A DNA stretch of 64,000 nt from Aureimonas fodinaquatilis (GCF_008369445.1 NZ_VTWH01000001.1:682001-746000), one strand, 5' to 3'. Shown: positions 20,197 through 29,380, counted from the stretch's first letter. The notes: generated by a model from the sequence alone, not told the origin. Translations and numbers: made by a program.

Positions 20197-22989
20197 TCAC
20201 TCGACATCATCGGGCGGTATCTGCCGCCCGGTGATCGGGTTGTACCGAACTTCGACCGGCACAACCTGATCCGTGGGCAAAATCTCGATCCACTGGTCAT
20301 AAACCTGAAAATTTCGGCCCTGATTGTTGGTATCATCACTTGGCATGACGGGGTCGGCGCGAAAGCCACCTTGCAACGGGTAGAAGCCATATTCATAGAC
20401 TTTCTCGACCGGGGTGGCGAGAACCGTACTTGAATCATCGGTTTCAAAATCACCATCGCCGAACGGTTTCACCACATTGCTCTCGGCATGCTTTTGCGCA
20501 ACTTTCTGGCACAGATATTCGAGCGCCAGTTCAATGGTGACCTTCTGCCCTGTGGCCAGCCCCAGACCCTCGCGAATTTCTGCCTTTTCTTCCGGTGAGC
20601 CGCCATATTCATGGTCAAGCCCATCCGAGCCTTCCACGCCAACGGCCTTGAGCCAGTTGATAGCCGCTTTTTCCCGCCCGGGGCGCACCGGAATAACCGC
20701 CTTGACCCAAGGTGCGTTCAGGAAGGAATTGCGCATGTCATCGCCATCCAGCTGCAAAAGCCAGCCGAGCGAACTGCCCTTGGCTGCAGGCATGGATTTG
20801 TTGGTGATCAGGTAGTTGTCGGGCCGCTGCAGGCCATCGTCCCAGGTCACCAGCGCTTCCGGCACATTCTGGGCAAGCTCGTTGTAGCCCATGCCAACCC
20901 GACTGCCGGCCCGGGGTTTCCACCATTCAGGTGCAACAAAATACAGCATCTTGTCGATGTCGAAAATTGTGTTCAGCAATTGTGAAAGCACATGCCGGTT
21001 ACGGTCGCTTTCCCCTGCCGCAGGCGCATCATAATGGTCATCCGTCATCAGGGAGCTGATGAGGCGGCGATAAACGATTATCCGCTCTTCCTCACGCAAA
21101 TCATCATATTTACGGGCTGTTATGGCGCGCGACTGTTCGATCCGCTCGCGGGCACCAGTAAAGAATGCCGCTTTTGTCTTGCGGGCGTTTTCCTCATCGA
21201 TCAACCGCTGTTCAGCCGAACGTGCGGCAATCCGTGCTTCGATCTCTGCCTTTTTGCCCGGGCCCGGCACATAGCGCACAGAGCCTTGCAGAACAAAATC
21301 CACCCGTTCGTCCCAGCCAATTCCGGCGGGCTTTGTCCAGACGCCCAGTTGAATATTGCCATCGCGGAACCGCCCGAAATAGGCCCAGACCTGATGGAAA
21401 TTCTTGCCGCTGGCCGAAATCTGGAACAGCGGAAACTTTTCATTGTTGGAAGGGCGAACCAGCACGTAGCCTTCCGGACCTGGCGGAATGGGTGCAACTC
21501 CTATCAGCACGAACTGATCGCCCTGATGCCCTTTTCTATCGTCGTAATTCCACACGGCATTGGCCGTAAAGGCAACATCAACCGGTTCCAGTTCGGCAAA
21601 GGTCAGGTCGCTGGGGCGCGGTATCAGGTCCGCCGGCCGCGACATATGCACAAGATTGGCAATTCCAAGATCGGCCCCCGGTTCGTCCACATAAGTGTCC
21701 CAGCACAGATAGGTGCCGACATCCTGCACCTGCACGGCCACCTGCCGCATTTTGCGGCGCATTTCATAATTCAGCATGTCACCGCCAGGATTGGCGATCA
21801 TGTAACGCTTGCTGACACTGTCTGTGGTTTCCGTCACGGTCTTGAATGTGGTTTTGAAATTTTCCCTTATCTCGGAAGACAGTTTGGCGGTTTGCCGGCG
21901 CATGCGCTTGTGGCTGGTTTCCCGCGCCTCTCCCTGGCTGGTGTCCAGGTTGAAGCTGCCCGTTGCGGTAATATTGCCCGTACCCCAGGACTGTTCGACG
22001 GTGCTGGTAATACCAAGCTTCATGTCTTTGCGGTTGTCCTGCTTCACCGCTTCGCTGATTTCATCTTCCTCGGTGGTTTCGCTTTCTTCCTTTTTGATTG
22101 TTTCAAGGCTCTGCTCGATGACCTTTTCGATATAAACGCGCCGGGTGCTGACTTCGATAATTTCCGAGGTGGTGTAGGGTGGCACGTAGAGATGGGCGAC
22201 AGGCGGGCCCAGAAACGTGTCCAGCTCAAAGAAAAACTGCCGGAATATATGGGTGATGCCGATCGGGGATACGGTCACATCCCGCAGGTCACCTGTCGGG
22301 TCAAAACTGTCGAGCGGGTCCTTGTGCTCGGATTTTTCCAGAAGTCCTTTAAACCGCGTCAGACCATCTTTCTGAACGGGACGATAGAAAATCTGTTCCA
22401 GCAGGTCATAGCGTTCGTAGTTCAACAGTTCCTTGAAAACACCCGCCAGCTTCGTTTCTCGTTTCAGTCCCTCTTCGACTGCGAGGGTTCGCTGGTTGTA
22501 GGCATAAAGCTCGTGCACATCCATTCGGCGCTTTTTGTCCGCGCTCATCTCGCGGCAGTCTATGGCAAAGCGTTGGCTGTATTCTTCCAGCACGGCCGAG
22601 CCCAGAGAGCGTTCGATGATGCCTGCAACCTGCTGCCATATGTCCTTGGGCGGCGGACCATTGGCATAGCCAAGCTTGACCAGATATTGCGCCAGCCGTT
22701 TGTACAGAACCGAGTCCTGCTCGCGCAAACTGGTCACCGCAAAGGCCGCGGTCTGCATATTTGCGGCGCTCATGTCGCAGTTGTCTGAATTGATCTCGAT
22801 CTGGGCGGGACTGGCAAAACAATCCGCCAGACTTTCCAGAAGGGGCGGGCGCTCAATCTTCCGATCAAGCCAGCGAAATGTGCGTTTGGAACGCCAGCCA
22901 ATCATCGGCTGGTAGACGCCAAACAATTCGCTGGAATAGGGCAAAACGCCTTTGTATTTGGTTAAATCGAGAAGACGACTGTTTGACAT
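20197..22989 (-). CDS. Uncharacterised 930-residue protein with a charged central stalk-like module
   Basis: Family not recognised. No signal peptide or transmembrane helix is visible. Residues 1-230 look mostly helical. About 285-325 is an E/K/T-rich charged stretch (LETIKKEESETTEEDE), followed at about 325-350 by alternating polar/hydrophobic residues (TSTVEQSWGTGNITATGSFN), another charged helix to about 390, then NPGGDMLNYEMRRKMRQVAV and YLCWDTYVDEPG. About 575-650 is rich in R/E/A and likely coiled-coil. This helix-beta-helix order resembles modules I recall in very large uncharacterised bacterial proteins, a tentative likeness. ATG at 22989 (GGGG 9 nt upstream) is preferred to TTG 23004. 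Divergent from the next unknown gene. Confidence 0.75.
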   Translation of the reverse strand: MSNSRLLDLTKYKGVLPYSSELFGVYQPMIGWRSKRTFRWLDRKIERPPLLESLADCFASPAQIEINSDNCDMSAANMQTAAFAVTSLREQDSVLYKRLAQYLVKLGYANGPPPKDIWQQVAGIIERSLGSAVLEEYSQRFAIDCREMSADKKRRMDVHELYAYNQRTLAVEEGLKRETKLAGVFKELLNYERYDLLEQIFYRPVQKDGLTRFKGLLEKSEHKDPLDSFDPTGDLRDVTVSPIGITHIFRQFFFELDTFLGPPVAHLYVPPYTTSEIIEVSTRRVYIEKVIEQSLETIKKEESETTEEDEISEAVKQDNRKDMKLGITSTVEQSWGTGNITATGSFNLDTSQGEARETSHKRMRRQTAKLSSEIRENFKTTFKTVTETTDSVSKRYMIANPGGDMLNYEMRRKMRQVAVQVQDVGTYLCWDTYVDEPGADLGIANLVHMSRPADLIPRPSDLTFAELEPVDVAFTANAVWNYDDRKGHQGDQFVLIGVAPIPPGPEGYVLVRPSNNEKFPLFQISASGKNFHQVWAYFGRFRDGNIQLGVWTKPAGIGWDERVDFVLQGSVRYVPGPGKKAEIEARIAARSAEQRLIDEENARKTKAAFFTGARERIEQSRAITARKYDDLREEERIIVYRRLISSLMTDDHYDAPAAGESDRNRHVLSQLLNTIFDIDKMLYFVAPEWWKPRAGSRVGMGYNELAQNVPEALVTWDDGLQRPDNYLITNKSMPAAKGSSLGWLLQLDGDDMRNSFLNAPWVKAVIPVRPGREKAAINWLKAVGVEGSDGLDHEYGGSPEEKAEIREGLGLATGQKVTIELALEYLCQKVAQKHAESNVVKPFGDGDFETDDSSTVLATPVEKVYEYGFYPLQGGFRADPVMPSDDTNNQGRNFQVYDQWIEILPTDQVVPVEVRYNPITGRQIPPDDVE

Positions 22990-23182
22990 GCGATAATGCC
23001 CCAATCTTTACCCAGTAATAATGTGTGGCATCACTGGCAGACTTCTGTCAATATTTGACGATACTTGGAACATTTCTCGTTGCAGTGCTTGCGCTTCAAC
23101 GGCAAAGCAATGCGCCAAAGCTGAAAGTTCGGTCGTTTCTGGCGATCCTTGGGATCGCATGAAACGATTCAGGGGATTTGCA
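22990..23182. promoter_or_regulatory. Divergent promoter region of the two unknown genes
   Basis: 193 bp shared by two divergent genes of unknown function. It is more AT-rich than its surroundings at 22990-23090. No clear palindrome or consensus promoter was found, but common regulation of the two genes from here is likely. Confidence 0.4.
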
Positions 23183-24970
23183 ATGGATCTGCGTATCGAG
23201 CTGTTTTCTCCGCTCCACAAGAACTCGATTGCCGGGCATTTCCTGTTGCGAAATCGCAAGATCGTGCTGACCGGCCAGGTCAATGGCGTTCTAAGGGAAA
23301 TAACCCGATCCGCCGACATTGCCACCGATGTTACTTTGCCGGCACTGACCAATGGTCAGTTGACCATTGATGTGGTGATTGAAACCCCGGCCAGTTCGGA
23401 TTCCCCAGCTTCGCGGCCATGTCTGCACGTGCGCCAGTTGATGCAGGTTGCGCCCAAGGCGGGTGGGGTTGGCTTCACCATCATTCCGTTTGCCTGGGAG
23501 CAGTTTGAGCTGCACAAAATGCAGGAAAGTCACTCCAACCGGCATTTGATTGCCGGGCTGCATCCGCTCATCACCTTTAACCCGGCAACAAAGCTGATGC
23601 AGGTCAACGTGCTGATGCTGGACGTCACGGCTTATTGGCTGAGGGCCCGGCTGGCACAGCAACATATCAACGGGCATTACGCCTGGCTTGCAGAATATAT
23701 CGACCATCGCACGCGATTGAGAGTTGTTGCTTCACTCGCCGAAACTCCGATGATCTGGTACATAGTCTGCCCGAAAAGCCTTGAAGCGTCGGCTGAGATT
23801 TCGCCGCACGTTTTCTATTCCCCCGCCGATCATGCCGAGCTGCAGCCCTATCGGGACCGGGAGCGCTATTTCTTCGACATGGATTATGCAAGCGGCAAGC
23901 GCTCGTACAAGCTTCAGTTGATACCGAACCGGGCGAAGGTGGATGTGTTCGATGGCGGTGTGCTTTCCGGCTACCTGGCGGTGCCAACCGACGAAGCGCG
24001 CGCTGTTCACCTTTCAAAACAGGATGTGACATCACAACAGCCCGCGCCGCGCCCGCTGACCGGCCCGGAAATGCAGCGCAATGTTTTCCGGCTCGTGGGT
24101 GGCACGCCCGAAAAACCGGAAGTGAACATTTTCAATTCGTCCATGGGTTTCAGCAAGGCTTTCGGCGAGGGGACGAAAACCCAATTGCTGATGATCCCGC
24201 AACGCACCCACACCATAGGCAGCGGCATTGCCACAAAGGCCGCGCTTCCGACCTTATATCGCACCATCATTTCCGTGCTGGAAAGCAACAGCTGGGTGCT
24301 GGGCAAGGCGCGCCGGGAAAAAGTGAAGGTTGGGCAACTGGTTCTTTCCTGCTTCAGCGACGCGGGCGCAAGTATGTGGGCGGCCTGCAAGGTTGATGCA
24401 ATTGTCAACGAATTGAAGGGCATTGTGTGTATGGAGCCGATGCCGGGGGCCGGAAATGCCCCGCGCGACGCAACATTTCGCCAGCTTAAAAAACGCGGCA
24501 AGCAAATTCATTATCTGGGCAGTTGGAAAAGCGGCCAGTTCAGCATCGCAAAGGATTTGCGGGACAAGACGGTGACACGCCTTTACCCGAACCCGGAAAA
24601 CTACGACACGGTGTTTTCTCTGCCGCCGAAGATGGACCCGGCTGTCAGCCCGTTCATTTATTTCCGCACCCTGCGCTTTCTTTATCCGGATGAGGATATT
24701 TCGCTCAGCGGCAAGCAAATGCCGCTGACCGAAGAGCGGGTGCTGCTGAATGAGGTGCGCAGGTCGATGAACATTGCCGACGGGCCACTGACACCGGTGG
24801 ATGAAAAGCGACTGATCGACAGACTGTTCAAGGAGGTGTGGATTGTTGCCTATTATCACCGCCTCGCGACGGCCGGGGGCGAGGTCATGGAGCTTGGCAA
24901 GCGCCCGTTTTACGGTGAAGAAAACAGATACAAGACATTTCTCCAGGAAGCCGTGGAGGCTCTGAACTAG
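23183..24970 (+). CDS. Uncharacterised 595-residue protein, possibly alpha/beta-hydrolase-like
   Basis: Family not recognised. No signal peptide or membrane segment. Residues 1-130 look beta-rich. Around residue 380-405 the sequence reads as strand-turn-helix (VGQLVLSCFSDAGASMWAAC) with S392 at the turn, like a degenerate nucleophile elbow with small residues instead of the G-x-S-x-G glycines; a following IVCMEPMPG strand and KQIHYLGSW would fit later strands. No Asp/His partners are assigned. ATG at 23183 has AGGGG 7 nt upstream and is preferred over upstream in-frame starts. It may act together with the divergent 930-residue protein. Confidence 0.75.
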   Translation: MDLRIELFSPLHKNSIAGHFLLRNRKIVLTGQVNGVLREITRSADIATDVTLPALTNGQLTIDVVIETPASSDSPASRPCLHVRQLMQVAPKAGGVGFTIIPFAWEQFELHKMQESHSNRHLIAGLHPLITFNPATKLMQVNVLMLDVTAYWLRARLAQQHINGHYAWLAEYIDHRTRLRVVASLAETPMIWYIVCPKSLEASAEISPHVFYSPADHAELQPYRDRERYFFDMDYASGKRSYKLQLIPNRAKVDVFDGGVLSGYLAVPTDEARAVHLSKQDVTSQQPAPRPLTGPEMQRNVFRLVGGTPEKPEVNIFNSSMGFSKAFGEGTKTQLLMIPQRTHTIGSGIATKAALPTLYRTIISVLESNSWVLGKARREKVKVGQLVLSCFSDAGASMWAACKVDAIVNELKGIVCMEPMPGAGNAPRDATFRQLKKRGKQIHYLGSWKSGQFSIAKDLRDKTVTRLYPNPENYDTVFSLPPKMDPAVSPFIYFRTLRFLYPDEDISLSGKQMPLTEERVLLNEVRRSMNIADGPLTPVDEKRLIDRLFKEVWIVAYYHRLATAGGEVMELGKRPFYGEENRYKTFLQEAVEALN

Positions 24971-24981
24971 AGCCTCCACCC

Positions 24982-25009
24982 GCTGGCAAAATCGATATTT
25001 TCTGCCAGC
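24982..25009 (+). terminator. Possible terminator hairpin after the 595-residue gene
   Basis: GCTGGCA / TGCCAGC arms, extended inside by AAAAT/ATTTT around a CGAT centre. It begins 11 bp after the stop. No downstream T-run, so efficiency is uncertain. Confidence 0.4.
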
Positions 25010-25030
25010 AGGACAATTCGGCAATGACTG

Positions 25031-25064
25031 AAGTGGCTCCACGTTTTTCTACGCAGAGCCACTT
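25031..25064. terminator. Bidirectional terminator-like inverted repeat
   Basis: Perfect 9-bp arms AAGTGGCTC / GAGCCACTT with a 16-nt loop, lying between two convergent transcription units (stops at 24970 and 25088). Confidence 0.5.
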
Positions 25065-25087
25065 TGACTGTCCGCTATCCGACCCGG

Positions 25088-26554
25088 TCAGGCAGGGCTT
25101 TTGCTGAAAAACGACCGGCGGATGCCATAGACCAGTGTCAGAAGAATGACGATCAGAATGACCGCGCTGACCGGGCGCAACAGCACGCCCAGTACCGTAT
25201 CACCCTGGAAGATGATGAAGGCTTTGCGCAGGTTTTCGTCTGCCAGTTGACCGAGGATCATTGCGAAAATCATTGGTGCAAGCGGGAAACCGCATTTGTG
25301 CAGCACATAGCCAACCAGACCGAAAACCAACGCCACATAGACATCAAAAATCGAGAGCTGCAAAGCGAATGCGCCGACGATGCACAATACGGAAACAATC
25401 GGCATCAGGATGGATGGCGATATCGACAGGATGCGCATGCTTGGCTTCAGAAACACAAAAGCCAGAATGTACATGGCAAAGTTTGCGACGATCAGCGTGC
25501 CATACAGGAAGTACAGAAAGCCGGGCTGGCTCTGCTCGATCGCCGGGCCGATGATAACGCCCTGATAGGCCAGAGCTGCCATGAACACGGCAATGGCCGC
25601 AGAACTGGGAATGCCCAGCGACATGGCCGGCAGCAGCGAGCCGCCAATGACCGCATTGTCGGATGTCTGGCAGCAGATAACGCCTTCCATACTGCCCTTG
25701 GAAAAGTCTTTGCCGGAGGCACGTTGCCCAAGTTCGTATGACAGGAAGTTGGCCATGGGCGCACCACCGCCGGGCACCACACCAATGAAGGTGCCGACCG
25801 CGCTGGATCGGATTGCCGACCGGATGTATTTGATCAACAGGTCAACACGCGGGCGCACGCGGCCCATGACGACCTTTGATGCTGTGGCGGTTGGGCTGGC
25901 CGCCATGCGCATGACCTCGGCAATGCCGAACAGGCCGATCAGTGCGGGAATGAACTCGATGCCGCCGCGCAGGCTTGGATAGTCAAACACCAGCCGCGGA
26001 TAGGCCAGGATGGGTTCCAGCCCCACCATGGCAATAGCAAGCCCTATCCACCCCGATATCCAGCCTTTGACCGCCGAGTCCCCTTCGCCGGATATGGTGC
26101 CGGCAATGAGAATGCCCCACAGCGCAAGGAGAAACTGCTCCCAGGCACCGAAATGCAGCGCAAAGGCAACCATGACGGGCGCAAGCGCCATCAGCACAAG
26201 AATGCCGAACCAGTTGCCGATGAACGAGGAGAGGATGGCCGTTGCCATAGCCTCGCCACCGCGGCCCTGCTTGGTCAGTGGATAACCGGCCAACTGCACC
26301 GGCACAGAATCCGGCGTTCCGGGAATGTTGATAAGAACTGCGCTGACCGTGCCGCCGAAAGACGCTCCGGTGTAAACGCCCATCAGAAACGCGCAGGCTC
26401 CTACCACATCCATGGAGTAGGAAAACTGGGCCAGAAGAGCCATGCCCATTGTCATTGACAGGCCGGGCAATGCCCCCCAGATAATTCCGGCGGCCGCGCC
26501 TATACAGGAGAGCAGAATAGGGCTCCAGTAAAAGGCCTCGAAAAAGCTGTACAT
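25088..26554 (-). CDS. tctA: Tripartite tricarboxylate transporter, large permease TctA
   Basis: 488-residue inner-membrane protein with about ten to twelve hydrophobic segments. Conserved TctA landmarks are WGALPGLSMTMGMALLAQFSY near 27-47, GGTVSAVLINIPGTPDSVP near 68-86, and GVVPGGGAPMANFLSYELGQRASG near 258. It forms the transport channel with TctB and receives ligand from TctC. ATG at 26554 has GGAG about 8 nt upstream. Last gene of the TctC-TctB-TctA order on this strand. Confidence 0.92.
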   Translation of the reverse strand: MYSFFEAFYWSPILLSCIGAAAGIIWGALPGLSMTMGMALLAQFSYSMDVVGACAFLMGVYTGASFGGTVSAVLINIPGTPDSVPVQLAGYPLTKQGRGGEAMATAILSSFIGNWFGILVLMALAPVMVAFALHFGAWEQFLLALWGILIAGTISGEGDSAVKGWISGWIGLAIAMVGLEPILAYPRLVFDYPSLRGGIEFIPALIGLFGIAEVMRMAASPTATASKVVMGRVRPRVDLLIKYIRSAIRSSAVGTFIGVVPGGGAPMANFLSYELGQRASGKDFSKGSMEGVICCQTSDNAVIGGSLLPAMSLGIPSSAAIAVFMAALAYQGVIIGPAIEQSQPGFLYFLYGTLIVANFAMYILAFVFLKPSMRILSISPSILMPIVSVLCIVGAFALQLSIFDVYVALVFGLVGYVLHKCGFPLAPMIFAMILGQLADENLRKAFIIFQGDTVLGVLLRPVSAVILIVILLTLVYGIRRSFFSKSPA

Positions 26555-26586
26555 TTGCTTACTCCGTTCCCGCGTGGCTTCGGGGC

Positions 26587-27147
26587 TCAGCCATAAATGA
26601 AGTTCTCAACAAGGCTGCCATTGCCGGGCAACAGCGTTTCAAGAACGTAGATGAAGACAACCGCGATCACGACCACGGTGCCGGCGGAAGCGAGCACAAT
26701 GCGCGGCACGGAGCGCTCGCCAAAGGCCAGCATTGCAGCCACGAGAAACAGAAAGGTCGCGACCTCGAAAATCATGAAGTTCAGGGAAACGGCGTAAATG
26801 CCGATCAGTACGGCAATGGCAGCGGTGCGGATCTTGTCCTGACGCGTCATTGCCGGTTCGTGCAGGACTTCTTCCATACGCTCACGCAGGAGAGACTGCT
26901 CGTCACGTTCCTGCCGAGCCCTGTGCTCTACGGCGGCCTGACGGATCAGGCGCTGGCGTTCCAGCAGCAGAAGAAAGGCCATGATGATCAGGCCCGAGCC
27001 AATGATCACCGGAAACAATCCAGGAGAACTGGACCAGCCGTGGGGCCTTGGCATCTGAAAGCCTTGCCAGCACAACCAGCCACCAATCGCCATTGTTATG
27101 AATGCGGGGATAAGCCGCGTATCGTTCCAGAAACGTGTTCCGATCAT
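26587..27147 (-). CDS. tctB: Tripartite tricarboxylate transporter, small permease TctB
   Basis: 186-residue membrane protein with about four hydrophobic helices and a charged cytoplasmic loop near 65-100 (many R, E and Q). SPGLFPVIIGSGLIIMAFLLL near 40-60 is the family's P-x-x-x-P region. Weak sequence conservation is normal for TctB; the call is secured by position between tctC and tctA. Confidence 0.85.
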   Translation of the reverse strand: MIGTRFWNDTRLIPAFITMAIGGWLCWQGFQMPRPHGWSSSPGLFPVIIGSGLIIMAFLLLLERQRLIRQAAVEHRARQERDEQSLLRERMEEVLHEPAMTRQDKIRTAAIAVLIGIYAVSLNFMIFEVATFLFLVAAMLAFGERSVPRIVLASAGTVVVIAVVFIYVLETLLPGNGSLVENFIYG

Positions 27148-27180
27148 CGCTTATCTCTTAATTATTATGGGATATCGGTA

Positions 27181-27210
27181 GAGAGTTTTCGCGCTCACGC
27201 GAAAACTCTC
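27181..27210. other. Perfect 13-bp intercistronic hairpin between tctC and tctB
   Basis: GAGAGTTTTCGCG / CGCGAAAACTCTC with a 4-nt loop, starting 22 bp past the tctC stop. Nothing like a U-run follows on the minus strand, and the operon continues, so it fits a 3'-end stabiliser of the tctC message or a partial attenuator. Confidence 0.7.
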
Positions 27211-27231
27211 CTTTCATTGCCTTTAGCAAGG

Positions 27232-28320
27232 TCAGAATGCCGGTTTGTAGCCTTCCGGCGGCCAGTACTCGGCAAAATCCTCCGGCTTTGGAATGCCAAG
27301 CTCTTCAGGAGAAGCGACAAGTCCCTGCATGTCGTTTTCGAAGTAAAGCCAGGATGTGACAGACTCGAACAGCGCCGCTTCGCGGTCGGCATCCGCACCG
27401 CCAACAAATTCGGGGAACATGACCCGGCCGTGAAGAACCTGCGCATAGGCAGGATCGCTCACTGCCTCACGTACGGCATCATTCAGCACCTGCAGAATTT
27501 CCGGCGGTGCTTCCCGGTTGATGGCAATCTGATACACGCCCTGGATCATGCCGATCTGGCCGGCGGACGGGATTGCTTCAATGACTGATTGCAGGGGTTC
27601 TGCGACGCCGTCGATCTGCAGTGGCTCGGGCACATAAGCTGCCAGATTGCGCAGCTTGTCGGTGCGCAGGAATTCAACCTGCTCATGCACACCACTGGCC
27701 ACTACTTCTGCCTCGTTCTGCAAAACTGCAAGCGCTGCAGGTGCACCGCCATCGTAAGGCACGTGAACGAAAGAGGCGCCAGTGCCATATTCCAGCGCAA
27801 CAAGCGTTGCTTCATGCCAGATTGTGCCAATACCGGCATTGGAAATACGGATCGTGCCCGGGTTTTCCCGACCGGCTTCCAGCACATCATTGATGGTTTT
27901 GAAGCGCGAGCCGGGCTGAACGCTCCAGGATGGTGCTGAACGACCAACCTTCATGAACTGCCATTCTTCCCACGGCGCGCGCTTGGCATAACCCAACACG
28001 CGGAAGAACTTGTTGTATTCTGCACCGCCAAGCAGCCAGTGCCCGTCGGCAGGTCTTCCGGCAACTGACTCTGTTGCAAGTGCGCCGCCAGCGCCCGGCT
28101 GGTTGACAGCACGAATGCTGACATCCAGCTGGGTGGCAAGGCTGCGCGCTATGGCGCGCATGATGGTGTCGGTTCCACCGCCTTCAGCATATTGAATCAC
28201 CAGGGTGATCGGGCGTCGTGGCCAGGCCTGCGCCCAACCTTTGCCGGGGCTGAGTGTGAAAACGAGAGCACCTGTGGCGGCGGCTCCCTTTAGTATGTCG
28301 CGTCTGCTTGGGCTGCTCAT
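27232..28320 (-). CDS. tctC: Tripartite tricarboxylate transporter substrate-binding protein TctC
   Basis: 362-residue periplasmic binding protein of the Bug/TctC family. The N terminus (SRRDILKGAAATGALVFTL) has a twin-arginine-like signal. PITLVIQYAEGGGTDTIMRAIA is the family's first strand and ligand loop. I start it at ATG 28320 because AAGGAA lies about 6 nt upstream; an earlier in-frame start would add a positively charged tail. The ligand is unknown; dicarboxylates, amides or aromatic acids are known for relatives. Confidence 0.88.
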   Translation of the reverse strand: MSSPSRRDILKGAAATGALVFTLSPGKGWAQAWPRRPITLVIQYAEGGGTDTIMRAIARSLATQLDVSIRAVNQPGAGGALATESVAGRPADGHWLLGGAEYNKFFRVLGYAKRAPWEEWQFMKVGRSAPSWSVQPGSRFKTINDVLEAGRENPGTIRISNAGIGTIWHEATLVALEYGTGASFVHVPYDGGAPAALAVLQNEAEVVASGVHEQVEFLRTDKLRNLAAYVPEPLQIDGVAEPLQSVIEAIPSAGQIGMIQGVYQIAINREAPPEILQVLNDAVREAVSDPAYAQVLHGRVMFPEFVGGADADREAALFESVTSWLYFENDMQGLVASPEELGIPKPEDFAEYWPPEGYKPAF

Positions 28321-28402
28321 CGAGGGTTCCTTTAAGAATATCGATCGGCGAAGAAAGATGCGCATTCTGTGTGAGGTGCCGCGCGAACGGCTCTTGATCA
28401 GG

Positions 28403-29380
28403 TTAGATCAGAACTTCACGGTCCTTAAGAACAAGCTGGCCATCCACCTCTACAATCGGATGGCGGATAACAAGGTCGATGTGACCCGATGCCCGAATAG
28501 GGCTGCCGAAGGTGATGCCGTTGCCGATGCCGAGATGGATTGTGCCAAACTCGCCTTCATCCTCAAGCTCGATCCCGCGGCCAATGCGGGCGTTCGGGTT
28601 CAGGCCGAAGCCCAGCTCAACATGGGCGTAGATGTTTTCGTCATTATAGGATTTGAGCAGATCGGCCATGTATTTGCCGTCCTTGCCCGAAGCATCAATG
28701 TGAACAATGCGCCCTTTTTCAAAGCGGATTTCAACCGGCTCCAGCACCTCGCCGCCCGGCACAATGGCGCCATCAATCACAGCTGTACCTTCAGTGGTCC
28801 ATTCCACCGGTGCAACGGCGGTTTCAATGCAGGGAGGGGGAGAGATTGTGCCCGGCTCATGGCAGATGCCGTTCTGCGGAACTGCGTGGCGACCGGCAAT
28901 TTCAAACCGCAGGTCCGTGCGCCCGTCATTGCTGCGCACACGTACGGATTTGCCGTCTTCCAGCACTTTGGAAAGCCGGGCAATCACTTCCGCCTGCTTG
29001 GCGAAATCGATGTCCAGGCTGCCATCAAGGAACATTTCCTCTTTGCAGCCGGGGAAGAAAATCAATCTTGCACCAGCATTGCTGGCGGCTTTGCGCGCAT
29101 CTGTATGGTTGACCGAAAAGGTCGTTGGCGCAACGATGGCGTCCGCGGCCTTCATGGCGGCGGCGATGACCGGCGGCAATTCCTCACCGTGGCGCTTGCG
29201 CGGCTTATAAGTCAGCATCATGGTTTCGGCACCGCGGTCCTGACCGGCAAGCATGAACAGTTGCCCGATGCGCAGATTGTCAGTATCGGCGAGAACGAGA
29301 AGCTGCTCCCCCTTTTTCAAAGCCAGGCACTGGTCGAGAATATTGCCGACCGGCTTCATCATTTCCATTCTTTCGAGCAT
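28403..29380 (-). CDS. M29 aminopeptidase-fold metalloenzyme, NicX-like
   Basis: 325-residue protein of the family that holds 2,5-dihydroxypyridine 5,6-dioxygenase (NicX) and aminopeptidase T (M29). Candidate Fe/metal ligands are H253 in YAHVELGFG and H300/D302 in SGHIDLVIRHP; this H...H-x-D pattern matches the iron ligands reported for NicX. ATG at 29380 has GAGGGTGAG upstream. First gene of the Tct operon, so its substrate is probably what the transporter imports, perhaps an aromatic N-heterocycle. The other Nic pathway genes are not nearby, so neither dioxygenase nor peptidase activity is proven. Confidence 0.72.
   Translation of the reverse strand: MLERMEMMKPVGNILDQCLALKKGEQLLVLADTDNLRIGQLFMLAGQDRGAETMMLTYKPRKRHGEELPPVIAAAMKAADAIVAPTTFSVNHTDARKAASNAGARLIFFPGCKEEMFLDGSLDIDFAKQAEVIARLSKVLEDGKSVRVRSNDGRTDLRFEIAGRHAVPQNGICHEPGTISPPPCIETAVAPVEWTTEGTAVIDGAIVPGGEVLEPVEIRFEKGRIVHIDASGKDGKYMADLLKSYNDENIYAHVELGFGLNPNARIGRGIELEDEGEFGTIHLGIGNGITFGSPIRASGHIDLVIRHPIVEVDGQLVLKDREVLI

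Noticed and set aside
20992-22788. 598-codon open frame on the plus strand opposite the 930-residue gene
   Set aside because: High Cys/His/Arg content with no motif and no ribosome-binding site, while the minus-strand frame has protein-like composition and a sensible start.
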